In this document: positions 1 through 9,287 of the stretch, one piece after another
How the letters are laid out: the number at the start of each line of letters is the position of its first letter
Position numbering within the stretch: the first letter of the stretch is position 1
DNA from: Paramarasmius palmivorus
Taxonomy: Eukaryota > Basidiomycota > Agaricomycetes > Agaricales > Marasmiaceae
NCBI GenBank assembly: GCA_037176845.1
Contig: JAYKXP010000065.1
Coordinates: forward strand, 1 to 64,000
DNA length: 64,000 nt
Direction: 5' to 3'
Translations under genes and position numbers: made by a program
Notes under the pieces: generated by a model
Databases searched by the model: none
What the model was told of the DNA's origin: nothing
What the model saw: only the letters and a program-made list of their open reading frames with translations

Positions 1-1232
1 CGTCCCCTGCCCCTGGTGCTTGGAAAGATCGCTCGGAGTGGTTAACCAAAGCTCGCGAGCATATTCAAGAGGGCGAGGCTATCGTCAAGATGGCCAACAT
101 CAAAATGCGCGACGCTAGCGCCAATGAACTCCTCAAGTTCTTCGTGCGTATTCCTAGTGTCTCCTATATTGTTCATAGTACTGACTATGGTCTCTTCTAA
201 CAGAAGGCATCGTTGAACCCGTACCATATCGCCCAAGACCCCGAGGCCTATAGTGTGTACGATAAAGGGTTCAAACTCCTCGAGGAGTATGGCAACGCGG
301 CCGACCTTACCCTTGCTCCCGCCCTATGGATTTCCATTAAGGGTTTCAAAGAACGCGTGGAAGGCTTGGTCAATCCACCTGCTACCCCTGCCAAGGTTCG
401 TCTGTTATCATGTTCCGAGGGACCCCTCTGACTATTTTCCAGGGCTCTAGCAACGCTGCCAATCCCACTAGTGGTAAGGCTAATGCCGCTATCGTGGACG
501 ACGATGTCCAAATCGTTGAGCCTCCTGAAGCCGAAGTAAGTCCTCATATTATCCCATAGTCATCATATTAACTTTCTATACTAGATGGCTGACGTCGAGG
601 GCGGTATTAACGCCTCTATTCATGCCCCTAGTGGCAAGAAGAAGGTACGAGTACCTTTATCTTGTATTCCTCGCACCATGCTGACTTCCATATGACTATT
701 AGAAAGCTGAAAGTCGCTCTCAAACGGTATGTATCCCTTATCATATGGTCCCCAACATGGCTATTCTTTCTCGAGCGTATCTGAAAGCGTCTTACTATCT
801 CTCTAAGGCCAAGAACGCGAAGGCTGCTTCCGCTAAACGCATCCGCGTAGAGAAGGCTCTCACTGACCTCAGGGACGAAGAACCTGGTACGTCTTATTCA
901 GTTGTTTTTCTTCCTAGTGCATTTATTGATGCTCATATGACATAGAGGAACGCTTGATGCGCCTCCGCGGGGACGAGCATATCCTCAATCTGATGAGCAT
1001 GCTCCCCTTCATGGATATTTCTTCTGTCTCGGACGAGGCTTTGAAGTCGGTTCATAACCGTCTTCGTACTGAGATGGCTGTCCTTCGCCACGCTGTCGAG
1101 TATACCCACAGCCAGTACAAACTCGCTGCTAAGCAGTTCAATGAGGTTGAGCACGAGCAAGCCACTCGCGCTGAGCGAGCTGGCCATATGGCTCTTGATA
1201 CTGCTCCTAGCACCTCCTCCCAAGCTCAGTAA
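1..1232 (+). CDS. Intron-rich accessory gene convergent to pol (5' end beyond window)
   Basis: Seven exons read as one frame: <1-143, 204-395, 443-535, 585-644, 703-726, 808-886 and 946-1232, with a TAA stop at 1230-1232. Every intron is 47-81 nt with GT...AG ends, and all exon phases join cleanly. The product (at least 290 residues) is hydrophilic. It has a Lys/Ala-rich middle (KKKKAESRSQTAKNAKAASAKR) encoded across several tiny exons and a C-terminal helical, probably coiled-coil segment. No known domain is recognised. It converges on pol with only about 130 bp between the two stops and shares the element's excess of CATATG and CCTCG words, so it is probably carried by the retrotransposon in antisense. 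Alternatively it belongs to an adjacent element or host gene. The gene model is secure; the function is unknown. Confidence 0.7.
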
Positions 1233-1363
1233 ATAGTCCATAGTCGCCTATGTCTCTCGTAGTACCAAAATACACCCTTGTTGATGTTCATATTGGAGTT
1301 TGATTTATTTATTTCGTTTTCCTCGGAACGCTTTAGCATCCCTAGGAGTTTTCTATAGGTGTC

Positions 1364-4300
1364 CTAGCGACGTTTAGATCTGCGAGGACCTTCAGACTTC
1401 TGTTCTAAGTCTGGCACTTCATTATCCTCCATCGTCTCGAAGTCTCCTATGTCTAGACGATCGTCTCTGAATGCATAGTCAACACTAGTTCCATATTGCA
1501 CATCATCCTCGTCGTCAACCAACTTCTCTAGCTGCTCCTTAGACAGATCTATGAGATCATGTATATCTTTGGGTAGCGCTATGGGTTTATAACGAGCGAT
1601 ATGAGGTAGTACGCGGAACGCGCCAACTTTGCCTTTCAGTACCGTACCATCCATCTCAGCTACAATATAGGAACCCCCTTTCGTTCGTCGTATGACTATT
1701 AAAGGTCCTAGGTAGCGAGGATACATTTTACGATCAAGACTCGATTCGATAGTGGTATTTCTGACTTGTACCAACGTTCCAGGAGCAAAGTTATAGTCTC
1801 TGATCTGGAAACGATGATCTTTCTCGAATTTCTTTAGAGCTTTCATCTTGTTTTCGTCTATCCTGGCCATCATATGTTCTACATGCACCCTATGCTTAGC
1901 TAGAGCCTGCGCGCGGTAGCCCAAAAGTTCCTCGTGAGTAAGAACTCTTCCCGGCATCCTTACTAGCCAAGTCGATTCAACTATGTCGAGCGGTAACACA
2001 GGTTCTGCACCCGTTACGAGGAAGTAAGGTGAACACCCTAAGCCCTTGCGTACTGTTACTCGGTCTGCCCATAGGACTGGTTTCAGGAATTGATACCACT
2101 GTTTCAGGTCATCGCTGCAAGCTTTTGCTAACGCCTCGCGAATGTCAAAGTGCGCTCGTTCGATTTTACCATTTGCCTTAGAGTTATATGGAGAGATTCG
2201 AATCCCTCGTATCCCATATTTCCTTTCTAACCACTCGAGGACAGCCGTCATCTGCGGTGCATTGTCTGTCACCACTTCCTCGGGACATCCCCATCGGCAT
2301 ATGATTTCATCAAAGAACCACTCTGCAATCTGTCTAGCTGACTCGGTTTTCAAGGCTCTCGCCTCGGACCAATTTGTCAACGCGCACCGTCCATGTACAA
2401 CGTTTTTGCAGCCATTGCTAGCGGGTGACATCTTAAAGACGTCTACATGTATTTTCTGGAATAGAGAAGGAGTGTAGGTCACGCTCGGAGGTATCTGAAC
2501 CTTCTCGCGCTGTCTGTTCTGACATATCTCGCAGGACTTGACGAACCATTCAACATCCGACTCAATATCCGGCCACCAAAATCTTTTCTCTATTAATTCT
2601 TTCGTAGCGAACATCCCTTTATGCCCTAGGCAATCATGAGATGATTCCAGCATCCATAGCCGTTTCTTCTTTTCGACTACTAGCCTATGCTGACTAGGAT
2701 CTTCAAAATTCCTTCTATATAACCGTCCTTCGTTATCCACAAAGAACCTAGATGCCTCTTTGTTAATCTTGGACTTTTCCGTTTCGGTCAGGTTCCTGAT
2801 CGACGCGGAGTTAGGCCTCGATAGCCAATCTCTGATTAACGGCAGCCGATCATCTTGCGCGCGAGCGCGCTCTGATCGGTGTTCCTCGTCATATGGATTT
2901 TCTTTCTGTCGTTCCCCTATCCATTCCGGTGGAAGCATGATATTCTGTAGGAAAGAGTCTAACACCACACCCGAGCGATATCTAATTCGTTCCGCGGTGT
3001 GTGTATAAAACACATTTTCTTCCTGAGCGACTTGGAGTTCTTCCTCAAAGTCGTCCTCGGACGTAGCTAGGACCTTATTAAAGTAACCACCTCTAGTATC
3101 AATATCGCCTTTGAACGATTCAAATTCTAATGGTTCCTCGGACTCACCCTCGCCCATGCGGAAGGTAATCGGTTCCCCATCGTCTTGAATGCCATAGTCG
3201 ACATCATTCATATTAGGTGGCCGAGGGGTCGATATGCCTCCAGGTGGTGGCCTCGATAACCCATCGGGTCCATGAACTACACCCTTAACGTGTACTAGTT
3301 CAAAGTGATATTTTCTAATTTCCTCGATCCATCTATTAATCGTAGCATTAGGTCCTGCACCAGGGTTGTCTAGCATACCCTTAATATAGCTAGCGTCGGT
3401 CTCTATGGTTAAATTTCTACATCCTATGGTCTGATATTTAGTGACCATCAACGCTAGCATGAGCCCATATAGCTCTCGTTTTGGTTGCGAGAATCTAGCC
3501 TCGCGCTCGTTCAGTGTTACTGACCCGAACCAATTAAAGAACTTTTTCCTAGGATCATTGCGATCGCGCTGATATAGGTAGAAACCAACAGCTTGCCACG
3601 ACGTATCTACAGCCAATGTGAGTCCATATGGATTGTCATATTCAATCGGTCTCAAGGCTGGTGCATTTCTAAGGCCTTCTTTCACTTTCTCAACCGCCTC
3701 TTGTTCCTCGGGACCCATCTTGTATTCAGCTTGGGGTCCTCGGATCTTATTGAGTGGCCGAGTAATTCTAGCATAGTCCCTAATGAACATACGCATTTGT
3801 CCAGCCGTTCCGAGGAACGAGTTGACGTCTTTCTTATCACGGAAATTTGCTGGATCCCACGATAGGACCACTTCTGCTAACTTCTCGTTTGGCTTTTCAC
3901 CTTTCCAGGACACCCAGTGTCCAACAACTAAACCATCCTCTACACAAAGGTACGCTTTAGGTCCGGAGAACGTTACTCCACAATACTTCATTCGTTGACA
4001 GACCCTATTAACATTCTGGAAATGTTCCCATACAAATCTTCGAATACCCTTGTTCTCAGGTATAGTTTCATAGTGAGGTTCCTCGGACGTTTCATATCGC
4101 GTCTTTGGCCCTCCTACTACTACATCGTCGATATATGGTTTACATATCTCAGGAATCTCATCCTGGAGAATATAGGTCACGTCATCGTGAAATATAGGGA
4201 CTGAATTAGTCCAACCCATAGGTAGCTTTACCAATCTATGCGGTCCAAATGGCGTTTGGAACGTAGTCAAGTCTCTCGAGTCCTCGTCAATCAATCTTTC

Positions 4301-5770
4301 ATCGTAACCGACCCATATGTCTAATAGAGCTAGACACGAGCGACCTGAAAACGCGCTCGCAACTTCTGCAGTTGCTGGTGGTACTCCCGAGTACTGAATC
4401 GTGACTTTGTTAAGAGGCTCTAGACTATGTACTAGTCGCAAACTCTTTCCATCTTTCTTAAGGACACAGAACCATTTAGATCGGTACGAGGAACTTGATG
4501 GTTCATATATTCCAGCTTTAATTTTCTCTTTAATGATTCTGCACACCTCATCGTAGATGCCAGGCGGTATAGGAATGTTCTTTTCCACCCAAGGCGTATG
4601 AGGGATAACGGGAAATTTCACAGGAGGAAAGAACTCTTCCTTGAAGGTTCCACCTTCCGAGGTGTCCCACGCAAATGCTTCTTCTTGCAGACTCATCATA
4701 TGATGCATTAATTTTCTTTCCTCGGGCCATAGGAACCCCTCTGGATGATGAGCATCTATGATAGCTTTCCTTTCCTCGTTGTATCTAGCGCTCGGAACGA
4801 ATTCAGGGGGATTTGTCGAGAGTGCCGGCATATCCGCTAGCGGATCACCATATATGTGGCGTTCGACCCTAAATTCCGAGGGCAAAGTAGCTTTGACCGG
4901 CTTCACCTTCAACGCAACTGGTTTGTACTTCCCATATACTGACACAACGTCCTGCATATAAGTTTCCTTTCCAACTCCATTTTCAGCTTGCGCGCGAGTC
5001 GCTGCCTCTTCTACAAGGAAGTGCTCATAGTGCATGACAAACCACTCGAGTCCTCGTTCTTTCGCTCCTCGGAGCAGTATAGGCCAAACATCTTGTCCAT
5101 ATAACCGTTTCCAATAAGCTAGGAACCCAGGATTCATGCTATCTGCCATCCAGATTCGCCATTCAATGTCATCGTACTCGTCAGACAGCTCATCGCTATC
5201 GTCACTCAGATCCCAGGGCACATCTAGTCCCTTGATACCTGTTCTAATCGCTCGTAGATATTTTTCTTTGAACTTCTTAGGTCCGAGCGATTTTAAATCT
5301 CGCAATAGGACTTGTGACGCTGACTTTCCAAACAGGTGTTCCCATATGGAAATGAAATCTTTATTCTTTATCAACGAGAGCAGGTTTCTGAAACCTAGTC
5401 TCCTCTGTTCTAATCGTTGATGTTCTTTTGCTAGGAGAGAGGTGTCCTCGTCGCTAGTGGTGAGATATACATCACTCGGATCCACAGTAGGGACCTCTAC
5501 CAACTCAAGACCTTCTCTCCACAAGCTATAGGTTGCCATATTGTCTTTGTCGACGCTCTTGTGTTCATATGACTCTAAGACATCCCTAGCTCGCTCATCT
5601 AAACTATTTTTATCCAGAGCCAACGCATATGCTTCTGCTAGCTCATCGTTTTCGAAATTTTCTCTATCAGGGAGTTTATATCCCTCCACTCGCACTTCTC
5701 CATGCTCATCGTACCCTATTTTCAGTACAACCTCTCCATGCTCGCCGATTATATCCTCGAGGGAGTCTGA
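1364..5770 (-). CDS. pol: Pol polyprotein: reverse transcriptase, RNase H, integrase
   Basis: A single frame of about 1,460 codons ends in TAG at 1364-1366. Counting residues from base 5695, reverse transcriptase spans roughly 340-560, with the catalytic box YIDD at 521-524 (nt 4124-4135) in place of the usual Y/FADD. RNase H starts near 690 (LAVDTSW). Integrase has a zinc-binding HHCC region near 1020-1055 (HDCLGHKGM...CEIC) and a DDE core with D near 1083 (HVDVF), D near 1145 (VTDNAPQ) and E near 1177 (NGKIERAH). No ATG opens this frame near its 5' end. The frame is open upstream to base 5770, exactly where a slippery heptamer in the protease frame allows a -1 shift, so pol is probably made as a gag-pro-pol fusion. 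The acidic, Arg-ending C-terminus lacks a chromodomain. Confidence 0.92.
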   Translation of the reverse strand, partial: SDSLEDIIGEHGEVVLKIGYDEHGEVRVEGYKLPDRENFENDELAEAYALALDKNSLDERARDVLESYEHKSVDKDNMATYSLWREGLELVEVPTVDPSDVYLTTSDEDTSLLAKEHQRLEQRRLGFRNLLSLIKNKDFISIWEHLFGKSASQVLLRDLKSLGPKKFKEKYLRAIRTGIKGLDVPWDLSDDSDELSDEYDDIEWRIWMADSMNPGFLAYWKRLYGQDVWPILLRGAKERGLEWFVMHYEHFLVEEAATRAQAENGVGKETYMQDVVSVYGKYKPVALKVKPVKATLPSEFRVERHIYGDPLADMPALSTNPPEFVPSARYNEERKAIIDAHHPEGFLWPEERKLMHHMMSLQEEAFAWDTSEGGTFKEEFFPPVKFPVIPHTPWVEKNIPIPPGIYDEVCRIIKEKIKAGIYEPSSSSYRSKWFCVLKKDGKSLRLVHSLEPLNKVTIQYSGVPPATAEVASAFSGRSCLALLDIWVGYDERLIDEDSRDLTTFQTPFGPHRLVKLPMGWTNSVPIFHDDVTYILQDEIPEICKPYIDDVVVGGPKTRYETSEEPHYETIPENKGIRRFVWEHFQNVNRVCQRMKYCGVTFSGPKAYLCVEDGLVVGHWVSWKGEKPNEKLAEVVLSWDPANFRDKKDVNSFLGTAGQMRMFIRDYARITRPLNKIRGPQAEYKMGPEEQEAVEKVKEGLRNAPALRPIEYDNPYGLTLAVDTSWQAVGFYLYQRDRNDPRKKFFNWFGSVTLNEREARFSQPKRELYGLMLALMVTKYQTIGCRNLTIETDASYIKGMLDNPGAGPNATINRWIEEIRKYHFELVHVKGVVHGPDGLSRPPPGGISTPRPPNMNDVDYGIQDDGEPITFRMGEGESEEPLEFESFKGDIDTRGGYFNKVLATSEDDFEEELQVAQEENVFYTHTAERIRYRSGVVLDSFLQNIMLPPEWIGERQKENPYDEEHRSERARAQDDRLPLIRDWLSRPNSASIRNLTETEKSKINKEASRFFVDNEGRLYRRNFEDPSQHRLVVEKKKRLWMLESSHDCLGHKGMFATKELIEKRFWWPDIESDVEWFVKSCEICQNRQREKVQIPPSVTYTPSLFQKIHVDVFKMSPASNGCKNVVHGRCALTNWSEARALKTESARQIAEWFFDEIICRWGCPEEVVTDNAPQMTAVLEWLERKYGIRGIRISPYNSKANGKIERAHFDIREALAKACSDDLKQWYQFLKPVLWADRVTVRKGLGCSPYFLVTGAEPVLPLDIVESTWLVRMPGRVLTHEELLGYRAQALAKHRVHVEHMMARIDENKMKALKKFEKDHRFQIRDYNFAPGTLVQVRNTTIESSLDRKMYPRYLGPLIVIRRTKGGSYIVAEMDGTVLKGKVGAFRVLPHIARYKPIALPKDIHDLIDLSKEQLEKLVDDEDDVQYGTSVDYAFRDDRLDIGDFETMEDNEVPDLEQKSEGPRRSKRR

Positions 5771-7218
5771 AAATTTGCCGCAGCTTCTTCCGTCTTTGGT
5801 TCTTCTTCCTGACGCTTTTCCGCCCCTGCATTCCCATTCATCGGTACTAGGGTTGGTTCTTTTCTAGCGCGGATCTTCTTTCCCATGCCCCTAGGATAGG
5901 TACCTATAGTACACTTTCTCCCAGAATTTGGACAAGTAACGGTGATGTACTGTTCACCATCGGGGAAGTTCTCGATCACAGAAGAAGTTAACACATCAAA
6001 GGGTCGTCCTAGGAGGACTTGGAACGGAGGATCATCAACTATATGAACTTGCAAGAACACAGTAATGTCGCCAAACTCGAACGGTACATTCCTAGCGATG
6101 CCTTTAGTCAATTTCAGCTGTCCATTAGCACTCTGCATATGCAAGGTAACCGTAGGATCCCAGCTTACTCCCAAACCAACTGCAACTAGTGTTGACATAA
6201 CTACAATCTGCGAGCCACAGTCCTTGACGTTTTCTACTTCCTCGTTCGACCCATTGATCTTAGGGAATACCACTCGGAGGTTGTCAGAATTACTAGCCAC
6301 TATGATAACGTCTTTTCGCTCGCCCTCGGGCACATCTTGTTGATATGTCTCAACTGGATCCCTCTGTACGACCGCACCTTCAGGTAATTTTCCCCTAGGC
6401 TCAGTCAATACTTCGAACACCTCCTCGAGCGCAATATCCTCGACATCTATGACCAAGGAATGCTCCGAGAGAACAGGTTTATATTCTAGAGGTTCCGAGG
6501 AACGTCTATATGACGATAACTCGCTAAAGAACGTTTTGGCAGGCTTTCCTGACACCTGGCGATTACGCAGTTTTCTCATCAATATTTTTCTGACGCTAGG
6601 AGAAATAGCAGCAACTTCTTCAATAGACAAAGAGACCTCCGAGCGACATAGATCAGTAGCTACGTCCTCGTCTGTGCCTTTAAAGCGTACTTGCTTATTC
6701 CCTAGCGCGCTCGGTGATGTCCTTGATTGCGGATCATCGGCAACAATAGGCACTCCTCGGCTGACTGCTTTATGCTTGAGCAAGTCCTCTTTCGCCATAT
6801 CGGGAGTGATATTTTTAGTAGGCACCATATCGCTACGGGCCTTAATATGCTCACTAGGAACAGGTGGTCTAACGATAGGAAGCACCTCATCGAATGGTCG
6901 TTTCTCCGAGGACGATTTTGACATCCTAGGATCTACATCCTCATCGTCCGAGAACTCATCGTCAGACTCCTTATCGCCTAGATCTTTTAATTCGACCCGA
7001 GGGGTCTTGTTTTCTTTACTAGTGGGTATATTGGAAGGAAGAGAAACAGAAGAAGATGACGAGGAATCAGAAACAGGAACAGACTTGGGTATATTTCTCC
7101 GCGGAGGCGTTGGTATCTCTACCACCACCGATCGCAGTTTTCTAGATCTAGATTTATCCTCAGGGGCCGGTACAGGTTGTGGCACTCTAGACGTTGGCCC
7201 CATCCTTGGAGCTTCTAG
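5749..7218 (-). CDS. Retroviral-type aspartic protease domain of gag-pro-pol
   Basis: This frame lies -1 relative to gag and runs to a TAA at 5749-5751. The N-terminal 300 residues are Ser/Pro/Glu-rich and probably disordered. A pepsin-like retroviral protease fold follows, with active-site box DCGSQIV (nt about 6203-6222; the family consensus is D-T/S-G, so Cys in the second position is unusual) and a flap/C-terminal part ending in QVLLGRPF. The first ATG in the frame is at 7201-7203, but the frame is open through the gag slippery site at 7218-7224, so translation by -1 frameshifting from gag is the likelier route. Such proteases mature the Gag and Pol products inside virus-like particles (family knowledge). 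Confidence 0.85.
   Translation of the reverse strand, partial: LEAPRMGPTSRVPQPVPAPEDKSRSRKLRSVVVEIPTPPRRNIPKSVPVSDSSSSSSVSLPSNIPTSKENKTPRVELKDLGDKESDDEFSDDEDVDPRMSKSSSEKRPFDEVLPIVRPPVPSEHIKARSDMVPTKNITPDMAKEDLLKHKAVSRGVPIVADDPQSRTSPSALGNKQVRFKGTDEDVATDLCRSEVSLSIEEVAAISPSVRKILMRKLRNRQVSGKPAKTFFSELSSYRRSSEPLEYKPVLSEHSLVIDVEDIALEEVFEVLTEPRGKLPEGAVVQRDPVETYQQDVPEGERKDVIIVASNSDNLRVVFPKINGSNEEVENVKDCGSQIVVMSTLVAVGLGVSWDPTVTLHMQSANGQLKLTKGIARNVPFEFGDITVFLQVHIVDDPPFQVLLGRPFDVLTSSVIENFPDGEQYITVTCPNSGRKCTIGTYPRGMGKKIRARKEPTLVPMNGNAGAEKRQEEEPKTEEAAANFQTPSRI
5770..5776 (-). promoter_or_regulatory. -1 ribosomal frameshift slippery site, protease to pol
   Basis: The protease frame reads GCA AAT TTT CAG just before its stop. 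The heptamer A AAT TTT is a second X XXY YYZ site in the correct phase. Slipping back one base continues TCA GAC TCC CTC GAG into the pol frame, which is open with no stop. Pol has no nearby ATG of its own, supporting this as its expression route. Confidence 0.75.
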
Positions 7219-9113
7219 TTTTTTGACCCTTGCGGGTTGCCTCTGCCCGAGCGACGCTGTTGACGATCTAGCAAGAGTGTAAGAAGGTGTTCCTCCTTCT
7301 CTTCTTGTTCCCCGATGTCTTCGTCCTCCATAGCTAATTCTTGGAACCTTTGTCCCATATCATCTTCTTCTAGCGCAAACATATAGCTGTCTGGGTGATA
7401 GCTATCACTACCAGGCCATCCTCGTTGCTTGGCTAACTCTTCAATCAAGTCCTTTCTAGTTTTATTCGAACCAGGCGGTATGAATGGCATTTTCAAACCA
7501 TCTCGCAGGATGCCTCGGCCATCGGGACCATCGACTATCCACCCTAGTTCTCGCATCTTATGGTAGACCTTACAACTCCTCGTGAAATGATCGCTTTGAC
7601 CACACATGAAACAGTTGTTGTGGGGTGGCTGCACTCCTCGTGCCACATTTCCTATCATAGGAGTCCCAGGTCGTCCCGCGGAAGGATTATAGAGCTGCTG
7701 ACTTGAACTAGGACCTCTGCTCTGTGCAAAAGTCGGCGCTCGCATCACTCCTGGTGGCATCTGCCCATTCACAACCATAGACATCCAAGCTTCTTGCTTT
7801 TTCTGTGTCTCAGCAATCGAGTTCGTCATAGAACGAACGAGATCCTTCAAATCGCGAATCTCAGTCTCATGCTTATCCACAGATACAGACATCTTGTGAG
7901 AAATTTCATCGACTTCAGGTTCCTGTTTTATAGTAACAGTCTTGACGTGCTTAGATGACACGCGCGGTTCTAAATCGTCGTGTCTATCCCTCGTACGTCT
8001 AGAGGCATTGATCCTCGTATATATATCTCCTAGCCTGCTCGTAGCAATGTTTAAAGCAACTTCCATTACTTCATCTAGGGTATATGGGTCCTCTAATCGC
8101 CTATCCTGATCGTCTTTCTTCTTTTCTTTGCCTTTCCCTAGGGAAAGCTTGTCGCTCTGTATGCGTTGTAGCATATTAACGATCTCTCGGATAAAGTCTT
8201 CTTCAAACGCTTCGAGGTATCTAGCTACTAGGAATGTATTTGAGACTAACGCGGGTGCTGCTGTGAGCTTACTTGCTTCATAGCGAAACACACGGTTATA
8301 TGTCCTGAGCACGTCCTCGCTGACTTGCAGCCCTATGCTCTGGTGTCTCTTTACTAGACGGTCCAACGTTGTAGTCGATCCTCGTCCTTCCTTAAAGCCA
8401 ATTTCCTCTTTAACGTCCTCAATGAACTTTTCATATGAGTCTCCGCGCGAGCTATCCCAGCCCACACAGGTCTTCCTCAAGTCATATTCCATCTGTCTGA
8501 TAGCTATGTATATCTTTGCTTCATCTAGGGTAACACCACCTTCGAGGAACATCAGATCCAGGTCTTCCTCCCACTGTTCAAACTTTTCCGCGCGGCTACC
8601 TTCGAGCAAGCTCGCAGGTCGCTTTACTTTACTCAGCTTGTCAGCTTTAATCTGATTTACTCCGTCCTCGGAGAGGTCTCGCCATGATTCTCGCAAAGTA
8701 GGTGCATCAGCCATCTTTGTACGAGGAATAGCAGGTTTTTCTCTATAGAGTCTTGTTCTAATGGATTTGTGCGAAAAAGGATTCCGAGGAGTCTTCTTTT
8801 TCTGTAACTCGCGAGCGAGTTTTGTGAGAGCTACTCTCAAGTTTGTGGTAAATTCTAAGTGTTCTTCTTGCTGCTCGCGGAGCTCCTCGTAGGCTGCTAC
8901 CGACGCGCGTAGTCTAGTGACTTCAAGAAGGTCGTCTAGTGGTAACGGAGTATGGAACTCGTCGTCACTATCCAGATTTCTAGGGGGTGTAGGTACTGCT
9001 CCTACTGTTCTAGCTTTGCGGGGTCTAGGTGGAAAATCTAGAATGCGTTCCCCGGCTTGTTGAGAGTTTCTAGTAGTACGAGGCTTCGATTCTTGTGGAA
9101 TCTTGTCTTCGTC
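7215..9113 (-). CDS. gag: Gag-like nucleocapsid protein with CCHC zinc knuckle
   Basis: The frame is open from 9113 to the TAG at 7215-7217. The first ATG is at 8712-8714 (MADAPTLRESW), giving about 499 residues. A single zinc knuckle CFMCGQSDHFTRSC (C-x2-C-x4-H-x4-C) is encoded near 7570-7612. Residues before it resemble a capsid region with helical character, and a coiled-coil stretch lies upstream of the knuckle. The 400 nt before the first ATG stay open and coding-like (acidic, Leu/Glu-rich) and are preceded by a good acceptor (ctctag) at 9114-9119, which suggests a spliced leader exon supplying the true start. The Lys-Asn end of gag sits directly on an A AAA AAC slippery heptamer. Confidence 0.85.
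   Translation of the reverse strand, partial: DEDKIPQESKPRTTRNSQQAGERILDFPPRPRKARTVGAVPTPPRNLDSDDEFHTPLPLDDLLEVTRLRASVAAYEELREQQEEHLEFTTNLRVALTKLARELQKKKTPRNPFSHKSIRTRLYREKPAIPRTKMADAPTLRESWRDLSEDGVNQIKADKLSKVKRPASLLEGSRAEKFEQWEEDLDLMFLEGGVTLDEAKIYIAIRQMEYDLRKTCVGWDSSRGDSYEKFIEDVKEEIGFKEGRGSTTTLDRLVKRHQSIGLQVSEDVLRTYNRVFRYEASKLTAAPALVSNTFLVARYLEAFEEDFIREIVNMLQRIQSDKLSLGKGKEKKKDDQDRRLEDPYTLDEVMEVALNIATSRLGDIYTRINASRRTRDRHDDLEPRVSSKHVKTVTIKQEPEVDEISHKMSVSVDKHETEIRDLKDLVRSMTNSIAETQKKQEAWMSMVVNGQMPPGVMRAPTFAQSRGPSSSQQLYNPSAGRPGTPMIGNVARGVQPPHNNCFMCGQSDHFTRSCKVYHKMRELGWIVDGPDGRGILRDGLKMPFIPPGSNKTRKDLIEELAKQRGWPGSDSYHPDSYMFALEEDDMGQRFQELAMEDEDIGEQEEKEEHLLTLLLDRQQRRSGRGNPQGSKN
7218..7224 (-). promoter_or_regulatory. 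-1 ribosomal frameshift slippery site, gag to protease
   Basis: On the minus strand the last gag codons are TCA AAA AAC TAG. The heptamer A AAA AAC fits X XXY YYZ in the correct phase and abuts the stop. After a one-base slip, the reading continues CTA GAA GCT CCA AGG ATG into the protease frame. The sequence and phase are seen directly; use of the site is inferred. Confidence 0.75.
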
Positions 9114-9267
9114 CTAGAGATAGTCTCTTTTGGGTTGAACTAGGTTTACGGCCTAATTCAGGAAGTATATGAAAGCGTGGGCTATATAGCCTATGAAGCA
9201 AAATGTGTACTAATAAATGTAGAGCTCGCTCGGAGCGCTAGTAAGATTTCTTGTTATCTAGAACCAC

Positions 9268-9285
9268 CCCTCGCGGTGGGCTCCA
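9268..9285 (-). other. Putative primer-binding site of the LTR element
   Basis: The minus strand reads tggagcccaccgcgagg immediately after the presumed LTR end (...ctcaca, then two bases). A TGG start just inside the LTR is the normal signature of a site pairing with a tRNA 3' end. The tRNA has not been identified. Confidence 0.5.
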
Positions 9286-9287
9286 AA

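Noticed and set aside
933..1241. Minus-strand frame opposite the last exon of the convergent gene
   Set aside because: The plus-strand seven-exon model explains this DNA with consistent splice sites; the minus frame is a shadow.
1364..1700. Chromodomain at the C-terminus of pol
   Set aside because: The terminal region is acidic and Arg-ending, without the aromatic and hydrophobic pattern of a chromodomain.
6449..7282. Long plus-strand frame of 277 codons opposite the protease frame
   Set aside because: It is a Ser/Gly-rich antisense shadow of the protease N-terminal region, with no motif, start context or splice structure.
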